64,000 nucleotides of DNA from Komagataeibacter xylinus NBRC 15237 (GCF_001571345.1 NZ_BCTP01000012.1:1-64000); one strand, 5' to 3'. Counted from the first letter of the stretch, positions 8,670 to 17,005 are shown. Numbers and translations are program-made. The notes: generated by a model from the letters alone, not told the origin.

Positions 8670-9485
8670 TCAGTTTTTTACTGCATCACTGGCGCATAGA
8701 CGTGCCACGCGTAGTGTAACGCCATGATCCAGCAGGCGATCACGCATTGCGGGATCAAGGCCGTCATCGGTTATCACCACATCGAATTCGGACAGGTCCG
8801 CCAGGCGGTTCAGCGCGTTGCTGCCAAACTTCGTGCTGTCGGCCATCAGCACGCGCCGGTCCGCGCTGCGCATGAGCGCGTGCTTGGCCTTTACGATATC
8901 CTGTTCCTGGTGATAGGCGTTCACGCCATGCACGGCGGATACGGACATGAACAGCGTGCCCACCCGCAAGGCGCCGATCGCCTGTTCACACATCAGCCCG
9001 AAAAATGCATCAAAGGTAGGATGGTACCGTCCCCCCAGCGCCATGAGGCTGATGGCGGGCATGGATGCCAGGGCGGAGGCAATGCCAAGGCTGTTGGTGA
9101 CCACCGTCAGGCCGCCCATTGTCGCCACGTGATCCACCATGCAGCATGCGGTGGTTGAATCATCGAGTGCGATGACATCACCGGGCACGATCATGCCCGC
9201 CGCCAGCGCTGCCATGGCTTTCTTTTCACGCATGGCGCGACGCCTGCGATACAGCATGCTGCTTTCGGCAATGCCATTGGGCAGGGTGGTGACGCCCCCA
9301 TGCACCCGGCGCAGCAACCCCTGCGCCGAGAGTGCGTGCAGGTCACGATGGATGGTCATGCGACTGGTTTCAAAACGCGTGACCAGTTCATCAATCTCCA
9401 CATTACCCCGGCCCATGACATAATCGACCATGGCGCGCCTGCGGGTGGCGACGGTGCCGGTTTCAGCCAGATGCAACATGTTCAT
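8670..9485 (-). CDS. DeoR-family transcriptional regulator (within the tetrose operon)
   Basis: A 271-residue regulator. The N-terminal winged helix-turn-helix includes the family motif [16 protein letters not shown], followed by HGG. The C-terminal sugar-phosphate-sensing domain includes [14 protein letters not shown]. The ATG at 9485 is chosen because GGGAG lies 8 bases upstream. The gene starts inside the last 23 bases of the TIM-like gene, so the two are coupled. It is clearly paralogous to the divergent regulator at 14972-15799. A phosphorylated intermediate of the pathway is the likely effector (family knowledge). Confidence 0.9.
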   Translation of the reverse strand: MNMLHLAETGTVATRRRAMVDYVMGRGNVEIDELVTRFETSRMTIHRDLHALSAQGLLRRVHGGVTTLPNGIAESSMLYRRRRAMREKKAMAALAAGMIVPGDVIALDDSTTACCMVDHVATMGGLTVVTNSLGIASALASMPAISLMALGGRYHPTFDAFFGLMCEQAIGALRVGTLFMSVSAVHGVNAYHQEQDIVKAKHALMRSADRRVLMADSTKFGSNALNRLADLSEFDVVITDDGLDPAMRDRLLDHGVTLRVARLCASDAVKN

Positions 9486-10245
9486 GGGCAACACTCCCGA
9501 TAATCTGCCTGAAATCAGCAACGCTCCACGCAGCCCGGCCAATAAAGACACCATCTACATTGGCAATACGGGCATAGCCGCATGCATTGTTCCGTGTAAC
9601 GCTGCCGCCATACAGCAGGGGGATCTCAAAGCCGACTGCCTCCCCCGCCATCTCGACCAGCACAGCGCGCAGCCGCGCATGGGCAGCTGCAACAAACGTG
9701 GTATCCGCCGCCTGCCCCCCCGCCCCGATGGCCCAGACCGGCTCATACGCCACCAGTACCTGTGCCAGGCGGGCGGGCGGCACACCGTGCAGCGCAATGC
9801 GCAACTGGCGGGCCAGCACATCATGCGTCACGCCAAAGGCGTGTTCCTGCGCCGTGTCGCCAATACACACCAGCGGGCGCATGCCGTGGCGCAACACCGC
9901 ATGAACCTTCAGGTTGACGGTCCAGTCCGTTTCACCAAAATGGGCGCGACGTTCGGAATGGCCGATCTCGACCAGTGTGGCGCCACATTCAGCCAGCATG
10001 ACGGGCGATATTTCCCCCGTCCATGCGCCTTCATCCTCCCAGTGGGTGTTCTGCGCCCCCACCATGACGGATGTGCCGTCCAGTATGGCGCAGACATCCC
10101 TGAGCGATGTAAAGGGCGGGATGACAAAAGGTTGCACCCCGCCGGGCGGATGAAAAGCAGCCAGCGCGCGCGCGGCCTCGATGGCGGCGGCGGGGCCCTT
10201 GTTCATTTTCCAGCTTGTACCAATCCATAACGGTCTGGAATGCAT
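9463..10245 (-). CDS. Triosephosphate-isomerase-like protein, candidate tetrulose-phosphate isomerase (EryH/LerI-like)
   Basis: A 260-residue TIM-barrel isomerase. The catalytic set is present: Lys13 in WKMNK, His96 in IGHSERR and Glu168 in AYEPVWAIG, with YGGSV for phosphate binding. In Brucella (EryH/TpiA2) and mycobacteria (LerI), such second TIM copies isomerise tetrulose phosphates rather than triose phosphates. The ATG at 10245 has AGGGAG at a 7-base gap. A GTG three bases earlier is possible but too close. It is first in the downstream transcription unit, which also contains the DeoR regulator, RpiB-like protein, importer and DhaK-type kinase. The tetrulose role is inferred from this setting. 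Confidence 0.9.
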   Translation of the reverse strand: MHSRPLWIGTSWKMNKGPAAAIEAARALAAFHPPGGVQPFVIPPFTSLRDVCAILDGTSVMVGAQNTHWEDEGAWTGEISPVMLAECGATLVEIGHSERRAHFGETDWTVNLKVHAVLRHGMRPLVCIGDTAQEHAFGVTHDVLARQLRIALHGVPPARLAQVLVAYEPVWAIGAGGQAADTTFVAAAHARLRAVLVEMAGEAVGFEIPLLYGGSVTRNNACGYARIANVDGVFIGRAAWSVADFRQIIGSVAHEHVASG

Positions 10246-10291
10246 CACGCGGCTCCCTATCTGGCAGGCTGTCCATACATAACAGATTACA

Positions 10292-10305
10292 TGATATATA
10301 TATCA
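10292..10305. promoter_or_regulatory. AT-palindrome operator candidate upstream of the isomerase-importer unit
   Basis: TGATATATATATCA is a perfect 14-base palindrome 47 bases before the TIM-like gene. It shares the alternating TA core with the GTTATATATAAC pair at 14782-14814, upstream of the kinase unit, so one or both DeoR paralogues may bind both places. Confidence 0.5.
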
Positions 10306-10335
10306 TTGGTGGCGTTATCGTTGCGCCGTGCCCGA

Positions 10336-10359
10336 CATGAGAATGTTCACGTTCTCATG
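10336..10359. promoter_or_regulatory. Inverted repeat between the two tetrose transcription units
   Basis: CATGAGAA and TTCTCATG form perfect 8-base arms around an 8-base spacer. The site lies in the 200-base gap between the aldolase-like gene and the TIM-like gene and could be an operator. No terminator T run follows it on either strand. Confidence 0.4.
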
Positions 10360-10445
10360 ATCTTCAGAAATACAGGAAATAATACCCTGCCATTCCAAAA
10401 TAAAATTCACAAACACACAGTATTGGGGCAACTGCCATAGTCAGC

Positions 10446-11429
10446 TCACGGTGCCGAAGCCGCCAGCAGCATGTTTTCGGTTATGCAGCGATCAGCGCCG
10501 AGCGGGCGTTCGGCACGCCGCCCCCCGCGCGCCAGGGCATCATGATAGAAACAGGTTGCTTCCTCTGGCAACAGGTCACCATCCGTCACATGCCGCATGG
10601 CCTGTACCAGCAGCAGCGGATCATCGGCATCGACAATCTTGCGCCCGAACAGGGCTGCGCGTGCGCCGCAGGCCTGGGCCTGATGCAGCAGTTCAAGGCA
10701 GTCACGCGTCGTGCCGCTGCCGCCCCCCATGATTCCCACCACCATACGCGGATCAAAGGCGCAGAGTTCACGCAGGGCCGTGGCACCATTGAAGGGAATT
10801 TTCAGGAACTCGGGCCGCTCCGCCTGACGCAGGCCCGCAAGGGCGCGGATGATCATGTCATTAAGGAAAAAGCCCCAGTCGGGTTGCGCAATCCGCCCTT
10901 CATTGGGGTTGAAGACTTCAAGGAAATAGGAAAAACCCTGCGCCTGCGCCTCCTCGCGAAAGCTGCGGAAGCATTCCAGCGCATGGGCATCATGTTCCGC
11001 ATTGCCATTGAAGGTCATGGAATACAGGCCAAGCCGGGTCTGCGCACCGGCCAGTGACGCGCTGCGAAACGGCACGGAACGCTGGGTGGCGTAGGGGCTG
11101 CCCCGCCCGCGCCACAGGTCGGTGGTATCATTGGCGCGGATGGCAGGCTGCACGTGGCTGTGGTTAAAGGCGCCTTCGTGCACCAGCGTCTCCAGCGTGG
11201 AGGCCGAGACCAGCATGATATCGACAACATCAAGCTCCAGCATGGCGCGGATGTCATCCAGATAGTCTTCGCGGCAGCGATAGGGCGACAGGCCGCCCAT
11301 GGTGCGGTTCCGCCCCATGGCGCTGATGCCTGCGGCCATATCGGCATCCTTGGCATCGGCCAGGATAAAGTCGGCGCGCGTGTCGGTGCCTGCGACCATG
11401 CGGGCAATCTTGGTTTCATAGCGGTTCAT
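10446..11429 (-). CDS. Aldolase-like TIM-barrel protein of unknown reaction, in the place of eryC
   Basis: A 327-residue cytoplasmic protein. The C-terminal half resembles DhnA/LsrF class I aldolases: FLKIPFNGA could carry a Schiff-base lysine, followed by GIMGGGSGTTRDCLELL and GARAALFGRKI, which look like the phosphate-binding end of the barrel. It is not of the xylose-isomerase fold expected for EryC, the tetrulose-4-phosphate racemase of Brucella. It starts 3 bases after the EryB-like gene with GGAG at an 8-base gap, so it is coupled to the kinase and dehydrogenase. It might epimerise, cleave or isomerise the tetrulose phosphate made by them. I do not know its reaction. Confidence 0.7.
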   Translation of the reverse strand: MNRYETKIARMVAGTDTRADFILADAKDADMAAGISAMGRNRTMGGLSPYRCREDYLDDIRAMLELDVVDIMLVSASTLETLVHEGAFNHSHVQPAIRANDTTDLWRGRGSPYATQRSVPFRSASLAGAQTRLGLYSMTFNGNAEHDAHALECFRSFREEAQAQGFSYFLEVFNPNEGRIAQPDWGFFLNDMIIRALAGLRQAERPEFLKIPFNGATALRELCAFDPRMVVGIMGGGSGTTRDCLELLHQAQACGARAALFGRKIVDADDPLLLVQAMRHVTDGDLLPEEATCFYHDALARGGRRAERPLGADRCITENMLLAASAP

Positions 11430-11432
11430 TGT

Positions 11433-13139
11433 TCAGGCTCCGATCGGTTCGGGCTGCATGGGGTTTGCGGCAGGCATGCGGTCGGCGAGATGGTGTCGCG
11501 TTTCGGCTTCCTGCCAGGCTTCACCGGCCTGATGCCGGATCGTGGCGGCATCCCACCCAAGGGTTTCACCCGCAATGCCTGCCACTTCATGCGTGACGTC
11601 GGGCGTTAACGCGCCGGATAGGGCAATGGTGGTGCGGCGGTAGAGAATATCCGCCACATGACGCACCTGTTCATGGCGGGCGATGAACATGATCTCCCGG
11701 CTCGTATAGGATGGCAGGCTGCGCAGCGGCGCATCGGGCGCAAGAGCGCAGAACCGTGCAATGTCCATTGCCAGCGTGCCGTAACGGCCAAACAGCATGC
11801 GTGCCCGTTCACGCGGGATGGCACTGGTTGCGGCAAAACGGTCGATATGGGCTTCAAGGTTCGCGCGACGGGGATAACCACGCCCGCCCCCGATTGGCAG
11901 CGACCGGGTGGAAACCTGCCGCACCCGGCCAAGACGGGGCAGGATGGTATCTGCCACTTCCTCCGCCAGGCCGCGAAACGTTGTCCATTTTCCGCCCACC
12001 AGCGAAAACAGCGCGACGGCTCCCAACCGGTCCTCATGCACGATATGGTCACGGCTGATCGCGCCGGGGTCGGACGCGTTGCTCGCAGGCAGGGGCCGCA
12101 CGCCACTGTAGCGGTAGATCACGTCGGATGCCTCAAACCTAAAACCGGGGAACAGCGCACCCAGCATATCGAGCATGTAGTCCTGTTCCGCATCGGTGCA
12201 GATGGCTGCGTCCGGGTTGGAGACAGGGATATCGGTTGACCCCACCAGCACGTGATCCAGAAACGGATAGGCCAGGCAGATACGCCCGTCCGGCGTGCCG
12301 AAATACACCATGTTCCCATCCAGTTCGCGCAAAAGCCCGTCATGGCGCAGCAGCAGGTGCGACCCCTTGGTGCCGCCGATATACCGGGTGGGCACGCCAA
12401 GGGCCGCATTGACCTGATCGATCCACGCACCGGCTGCATTGACCACGACGGGCGCACGCGCGTGCCATGACTGCCCGCGTGGCCGGTCATGCAGCATCAC
12501 AACACCATCACGAAACGCTTCAACATGGGTATAGGTCGCGACACGACAGCCTTCCTGTGCATGCAATGCATCATGCACGCATTCATAGCCCAGTCGTTCG
12601 GGCTGGCTGATGGCGGCATCGTAATACTGCGCGCAGGCCATGACGGCGCTGCTCATATGGGGCCAGCGTGCCCGGGTCTGCCGGGCTGAAAACAGGCGGT
12701 GCCGGGGCATGACGCGGGCATGGCGGCCAAGGAAGTCATAGATCTGCAGGCCCAGTTCCAGCACAAGCGCCCCCCGGTCCGTCATTTTGCCGCCCAGGCG
12801 AAGAAAGCGCCGCACGGACGGCACGATGCCACCGAACCATGAGCGGACGGGCACGGTGGTGGGCAGGGGATGGACGACATGCGGCGCATTGCGCAGCAGC
12901 AGGTTACGTTCCAGCGTGGATTGCGCGACAAGGCGGAACTCGCCGGTTTCAAGATATTTGATCCCGCCATGAATCAGGCGCGAGGGGGCACTGGAAGTAC
13001 CGCTGCAGATATCGCCCCGGTCCACCAGCAGCACGCGCACCCCCTGCACGGCCAGTTCACGCATCAGCCCCGCGCCATTGATCCCGGCGCCGATGATGAT
13101 GACATCATAATCCTCCCCGGCAGGCAGGGCGGCATTCAT
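11433..13139 (-). CDS. eryB: FAD-dependent erythritol/glycerol-phosphate dehydrogenase (EryB/GlpD family)
   Basis: A 568-residue GlpD-type flavoprotein. The dinucleotide motif is GAGINGAGLMRELA near the N-terminus. The family segments SGTSSAPSRLIHGGIKYLE and GSTDIPV follow, and a C-terminal helical domain ends the protein. The APSRLIHGG variant and the partner kinase recall EryB, which oxidises L-erythritol-4-phosphate to L-3-tetrulose-4-phosphate at the membrane and passes electrons to quinone. A glycerol-phosphate role is possible but less likely here, because glpK is in a separate unit. The ATG overlaps the kinase stop by 4 bases (ATGA), so the two are coupled. Confidence 0.85.
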   Translation of the reverse strand: MNAALPAGEDYDVIIIGAGINGAGLMRELAVQGVRVLLVDRGDICSGTSSAPSRLIHGGIKYLETGEFRLVAQSTLERNLLLRNAPHVVHPLPTTVPVRSWFGGIVPSVRRFLRLGGKMTDRGALVLELGLQIYDFLGRHARVMPRHRLFSARQTRARWPHMSSAVMACAQYYDAAISQPERLGYECVHDALHAQEGCRVATYTHVEAFRDGVVMLHDRPRGQSWHARAPVVVNAAGAWIDQVNAALGVPTRYIGGTKGSHLLLRHDGLLRELDGNMVYFGTPDGRICLAYPFLDHVLVGSTDIPVSNPDAAICTDAEQDYMLDMLGALFPGFRFEASDVIYRYSGVRPLPASNASDPGAISRDHIVHEDRLGAVALFSLVGGKWTTFRGLAEEVADTILPRLGRVRQVSTRSLPIGGGRGYPRRANLEAHIDRFAATSAIPRERARMLFGRYGTLAMDIARFCALAPDAPLRSLPSYTSREIMFIARHEQVRHVADILYRRTTIALSGALTPDVTHEVAGIAGETLGWDAATIRHQAGEAWQEAETRHHLADRMPAANPMQPEPIGA

Positions 13140-14737
13140 GACGGAATCCCTCCCATCGCTGTCGCATGATGGGCATGCGGATGCAGGGCGGGATGGGCAC
13201 CGGATACAGGCTCTGGCTGTGCGTGTGCCGGGGGCGACGTATCATATAGCGCGCGCCAGAACGGGCGCATGGCCTGCGCCAGTTCCACGTAACGGCGATA
13301 GATGCCGTCATACGCCGCCACCTGCGCCGGTTGCGGGTCATAGGTCCGTAGCGCTACATCCAGCCCCGCCACGGCGTGTTCCAGATCCGGCTGCATGCCA
13401 ACCGCCACCGCCCCGGTCAGGGCCGCGCCCAGCGCGCCCGCTTCACGCACGGAAGAGACATCGACCGGCATGTCCAGCACATCGGCAAAGAGTTGCGCGA
13501 TGGCGGGCTGGCCGCTGCCACCACCCGATATGCCCACGCGCGTCACGCTACCCGTCTGGCACAAAGCGCTGACATGCATGCGGTGATTGAACACCATGCC
13601 CTCCACCATCGCCTGCAGCAGATCGGTCCGGTCATGCCATGACTGCACGCCAAAAAATGACGCACTGGCAGGCGCCGCATAAGGGGAGCCGAACAGGAAC
13701 GGATGGAAGAGCGGAACCGTGCGCGCGTGGCGGGCAGCGGTCAGGCGTTGTTCCACCTCATGCATCAATATCGTCGTGGCATCCGCATTGCCGGGCAGGA
13801 GCAGGCGGGCCATCCATTCCAGATTGCTCGATGACGCGGGCGAGATGGCCATGCAGTTCCACAATCCCCGCCGGTAACCGGCACGGCAGGCCCAGCCCTC
13901 CCCGGTGACGGGCCTGTCACGAAAGACCTCGTTAATGGAAAACGTGCCCGCCGTAAGCGACATGTCGCCCGACCGTGCATGGCCCATCCCCACCGCGGCG
14001 GCCGTTACATCATGCAGCCCCGCTGAAACCGGCGTGCCCGCAAGCAGGCCCGTTGCCGCGGCGGCGCTGGCCGTGACCGTTCCGGCGCGTGCGCAGGAAT
14101 CCAGCATGGGCGGCAGGCAGCCGCGCATGGCCTCCAGCCCCAGTATATCGAGGATGGCGGCGCTGTACTGCTGCGTATGCAGATCGGTAAAGGCCGTGCT
14201 GGCCTCGGTTATGTCTGTTGCGACTTCCCCCGTCAGGCACAGCCGGATCCAGTCCTTGGCAAACAGGATGGAGCCGATGGCGTGATAGCGCTCAGGTTCA
14301 TGCTCGCGGATCCATGCCAGCAGGGTATTGGCGGAATAGGCATAGGGCCGCTGCCCCGCCAGCGGCACAAGCTGGTCCAGCACCCCGCGTTGCCGCCACT
14401 GGTCGTGCAGGTCGGTCGCGCGGCTGTCGAGCGACATGATCCCGCGCCCGAGCGGGTTGCCCGTGCGGTCGAGCAGGAACAGCCCGTCGCCATGCGCCGT
14501 GACACCCACCGCGGCAATGGCCTGACCGTTCAGCCCCGCATCATCGAGCGCCATGCGGATGGTTGCGGCAACACCCTGCCAGACCTCGCCCATGTCACGT
14601 TCGACATGATGCGGACGGTCCATGTGCTGGACTACACGACTGCGCCCCGTGCCCACGATTTCCCCCGTGGGGGAAAAAATGACCGCCTTGGTGGTGGTTG
14701 AGCCGCAGTCTATTCCGATAATGAAGTTCCGGCGCAT
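13136..14737 (-). CDS. FGGY-family polyol/ketose kinase (EryA- or LyxK-like)
   Basis: A 533-residue kinase with the N-terminal GIDCGSTTTKAVIF, a sugar-binding region with GVTAHGDGLFLLD and MSLDSRA, and the C-terminal nucleotide site with GISGGGSGQPAIAQLFADV. AGGAGG six bases before the ATG at 14737 fixes the start. The position before an EryB-like dehydrogenase suggests erythritol kinase (EryA, giving L-erythritol-4-phosphate). Several stretches, such as HEPERYHAIGS and LTGE, instead recall L-xylulose kinase LyxK. The substrate is therefore not settled. It is the first gene of the upstream unit and is divergent from the DeoR regulator at 14972. A His/Pro-rich tail of about 30 residues is unusual. 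Confidence 0.85.
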   Translation of the reverse strand: MRRNFIIGIDCGSTTTKAVIFSPTGEIVGTGRSRVVQHMDRPHHVERDMGEVWQGVAATIRMALDDAGLNGQAIAAVGVTAHGDGLFLLDRTGNPLGRGIMSLDSRATDLHDQWRQRGVLDQLVPLAGQRPYAYSANTLLAWIREHEPERYHAIGSILFAKDWIRLCLTGEVATDITEASTAFTDLHTQQYSAAILDILGLEAMRGCLPPMLDSCARAGTVTASAAAATGLLAGTPVSAGLHDVTAAAVGMGHARSGDMSLTAGTFSINEVFRDRPVTGEGWACRAGYRRGLWNCMAISPASSSNLEWMARLLLPGNADATTILMHEVEQRLTAARHARTVPLFHPFLFGSPYAAPASASFFGVQSWHDRTDLLQAMVEGMVFNHRMHVSALCQTGSVTRVGISGGGSGQPAIAQLFADVLDMPVDVSSVREAGALGAALTGAVAVGMQPDLEHAVAGLDVALRTYDPQPAQVAAYDGIYRRYVELAQAMRPFWRALYDTSPPAHAQPEPVSGAHPALHPHAHHATAMGGIPS

Positions 14738-14781
14738 CCTCGACCTCCTGATATCCAGCAGCATGATGACGGATTCACGAT

Positions 14782-14814
14782 GTTATATATAACAAGTATA
14801 GTGTTATATATAAC
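14782..14814. promoter_or_regulatory. Paired palindromic operator in the divergent kinase/DeoR promoter
   Basis: The 12-base palindrome GTTATATATAAC occurs at 14782-14793 and again, identical, at 14803-14814. The start-to-start distance is 21 bases, two helical turns, so bound dimers would sit on the same DNA face. The sites lie 45 bases upstream of the kinase start, between it and the divergent DeoR gene. They are the best operator candidate for that regulator. Confidence 0.75.
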
Positions 14815-14971
14815 GCATATTAATGTGATCCCACAGGCCGGGAACCGGATCGGATGGCGTGCAAAAGGCAGCGCAGCCATTGCGGTGGCCACATTGAATG
14901 TGACACCGTAACAGGTATCCCTTACGCTAGGCGCCTTCCTGTTGACCTGCGGATGAAGATCGATTTCCAGT

Positions 14972-15799
14972 ATGACCGACAACACGGGCCTGTCACATTT
15001 TCCGCCTTCCACCCGATCTGCCCGCCGGGGCGACAGCACGGCCCGCAAGCAACGCATCCTTGACCTGCTGCTTGAAACGGGTAACGCCACCATTGACGCG
15101 CTGGCCGCCCATTTTGCCGTCAGCCGCATGACCATTCACCGCGATGCCAACGCCCTGGCGCAACAGGGGCTGGTGGAAAAGCTGCATGGCGGCCTGGCCC
15201 TGCGCAACCGCACCGCCACACAGAAGACCGTAAGCTACCGCACAACCCGTGCGCGAGAGGGCAAGCGGGCGATCATTACGCGCGCCATATCGCTGATCCG
15301 ACCCGAACAGATCCTTGTTCTGGATGATTCAACCACCGTAGCCGAGATGCTGCCCCTGCTGCCTGCGCTTGCACCGCTGACCATCATCACAAACGCCATG
15401 GGCGTGATCCAGGCACTCGCCCCCTACCCTGACCTGCGCCTGATCTGCCTTGGCGGTGATTACAACAGGCCCCGCAACGCCTTTTTCGGGTTGATATGCG
15501 AGCAGGCGGCACAGGGGCTGCATGCCAATACAATGTTCCTGTCCACATCCGTCGTCCATGATGGCACGGCTTTCCAGAACAACCCTGACATCATCAAGAT
15601 CAAGCGCATCCTCATGGAAATCTGTGACCAGACGGTTCTGCTGGTGGACAGTTCAAAATTCCGCAAGGGTGGCCTTTACCGACTGGCCGGTCTGGATGCT
15701 TTCGATCATGTGCTGACAGATGCACAGATCCCGCCCGCCTTACATGACAGACTGAAGACTGAAGGTATATCACTTGAAGTCTGCCAGACCGATGGCTGA
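14972..15799 (+). CDS. DeoR-family transcriptional regulator divergent from the kinase-dehydrogenase unit
   Basis: A 275-residue regulator with N-terminal winged helix-turn-helix ([16 protein letters not shown], then HGG) and a C-terminal sugar-phosphate sensor domain (VLDDSTTVAEM, LLVDSSKF). It is paralogous to the DeoR protein at 8670-9485, and the recognition helices are nearly the same. It reads away from the FGGY kinase gene, and the shared 234-base intergenic region carries two identical palindromes. The ribosome site is weak. No other in-frame ATG fits better. Likely represses the erythritol-type genes until a phosphorylated intermediate appears (family inference). Confidence 0.9.
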   Translation: MTDNTGLSHFPPSTRSARRGDSTARKQRILDLLLETGNATIDALAAHFAVSRMTIHRDANALAQQGLVEKLHGGLALRNRTATQKTVSYRTTRAREGKRAIITRAISLIRPEQILVLDDSTTVAEMLPLLPALAPLTIITNAMGVIQALAPYPDLRLICLGGDYNRPRNAFFGLICEQAAQGLHANTMFLSTSVVHDGTAFQNNPDIIKIKRILMEICDQTVLLVDSSKFRKGGLYRLAGLDAFDHVLTDAQIPPALHDRLKTEGISLEVCQTDG

Positions 15800-15812
15800 C
15801 CGTGAACCACAT

Positions 15813-16250
15813 TCAAGTATTATAACATATCGCTTCTATTGTTTTTAAATCGTTCGTGGCAGTATAAGCCTCGTATAGAACATCACAAAACGATTGCAGG
15901 CTTTCGCAACCAGCAGCGTACATAACCGAATTGACTGCCCTGGCTTTCCGGAACCAGCACATCGCCATGCCAGTAGAGTCCAACCCGTCATTCCGATCTG
16001 TTATATTGAAATATTCCTCGTCCAAAAACTCAACCATATGGCCTATATTATTAATATTTATTTTTGATATATCTCCTGTAGCAAGATATGACTGAACATC
16101 ATCATCGATATGGTCGTTGGCACCACTGACATCGCACGCCCATACAGCGACCATGCGTGCAATAAACTTTCTCTTTTCTTGTGATATGCCTTCCACAAAC
16201 TTCATAAGTTTGGGATCAACCTGCAATAATATTATATATGATCCTGTCAT
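15813..16250 (-). CDS. Hypothetical protein, AT-rich orphan gene
   Basis: A 145-residue acidic protein with no signal peptide or membrane segment. It has a helical-looking N-terminal part (ISQEKRKFIARMVAVW) and an Asp/Asn-rich middle. I do not recognise a family. The base composition is much more AT-rich than its neighbours (many ATA, AAT and TTA codons), which suggests foreign origin. It ends 13 bases from the convergent DeoR gene. Upstream is a degenerate copy of a dispersed repeat. Small acidic proteins of this sort are sometimes immunity or antitoxin proteins, but no toxin partner is seen. Confidence 0.6.
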   Translation of the reverse strand: MTGSYIILLQVDPKLMKFVEGISQEKRKFIARMVAVWACDVSGANDHIDDDVQSYLATGDISKININNIGHMVEFLDEEYFNITDRNDGLDSTGMAMCWFRKARAVNSVMYAAGCESLQSFCDVLYEAYTATNDLKTIEAICYNT

Positions 16251-16300
16251 TTCTTATTGTCTCTTTCAATTATATTACACCCGTCGCATCAGAGCCTGTC

Positions 16301-16366
16301 AGCTTTTGTTTTTTTTCAAAAAGGCAACAGCTTTCAATACTTCTTGAAAAAACTTGCCAGAAACTT
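16301..16366. repeat. Degenerate reversed copy of the dispersed palindromic repeat
   Basis: Read on the + strand, this segment resembles the reverse complement of the element at 2627-2704: a T run, CAAAAAGGC, CTTTCAATACTTCTTGAAA, then CCAGAAACTTT. The stems have lost much of their pairing, so this looks like an old copy. It lies in the 308-base gap before the secreted protein at 16559. The rest of that gap shows an imperfect inverted repeat at 16501-16531 but no gene. Confidence 0.45.
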
Positions 16367-16500
16367 TGATAATTGCACGTTATTATACTGCTGCATTGTT
16401 TGCAGGCAACGGTTCAGAACCTATCGCATCCAGCGCGGAAAGCCGCAGAACAGCGTTGTTTTGTCATTGACGGGCGTTTTGCCCTCAATTAAACGAAACT

Positions 16501-16531
16501 GAACCGTTCCGTTCAGGGTACCGAATGGTTC
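16501..16531. promoter_or_regulatory. Imperfect inverted repeat upstream of the secreted protein gene
   Basis: GAACCGTTC at 16501-16509 and GAATGGTTC at 16523-16531 match as inverted arms at 8 of 9 positions around a 13-base spacer. They lie 28 bases before the ATG at 16559. Could be an operator. Confidence 0.25.
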
Positions 16532-16558
16532 CCGCCCTTCTTGTCACTGGATCATGTA

Positions 16559-17005
16559 ATGAACCGCTTCCGGCATGCAGCCCTTGTGGCCCTCGCCAGT
16601 TTCCTGGCCCTTCATGGCACGGCGCAGGCCGCGTGCGCGCCCACCGATGCCCGGATCGAACTCTCGGCGCACCATATCGCGGCAGGGGTCGGTTACATCT
16701 GGGGCCGGGGCACGCTGTATGATGGCACGCATGCCTACCCCTTCACCATTCGCGGCGGCGGCATGCTGAGCGTGGGCGGCATGGCGCTGTCAGGGCAGGG
16801 CTGCGTGCGCAACCTTGGCCGCCTGTCTGACTTCAATGGCACTTACTGGAGCGTAGGCGGCACGGCCACCATCCATCATGGCACGGCGGGCCTGGTCATG
16901 GAAAATGGCCGGGGCGTGGACATCAATCTCGCCGCACACACCCGGGGCGCTTTCCTGTCCGGGCAGATCGCGCGGCTTTCATTTCGGCTGAAGGGCGGCC
17001 TGTAG
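16559..17005 (+). CDS. Small secreted protein, possibly DUF1134/EipA-like
   Basis: A 148-residue exported protein. A classic signal peptide (FRHAALVALASFLALHG) ends TAQA before ACAPTD. The mature part is rich in Gly and aromatic residues in an alternating pattern (GYIWGRGTLYDG, YPFTIRGGGM, NLGRLSDFNGTYW), suggesting a beta-sheet periplasmic protein. The pattern of GRGTLY, YPF and DFNGTY recalls DUF1134-type envelope proteins, but I am not sure of the family. The ATG at 16559 is preferred to an in-frame TTG six codons earlier. It stands alone, with a TetR gene 175 bases downstream. Confidence 0.65.
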   Translation: MNRFRHAALVALASFLALHGTAQAACAPTDARIELSAHHIAAGVGYIWGRGTLYDGTHAYPFTIRGGGMLSVGGMALSGQGCVRNLGRLSDFNGTYWSVGGTATIHHGTAGLVMENGRGVDINLAAHTRGAFLSGQIARLSFRLKGGL

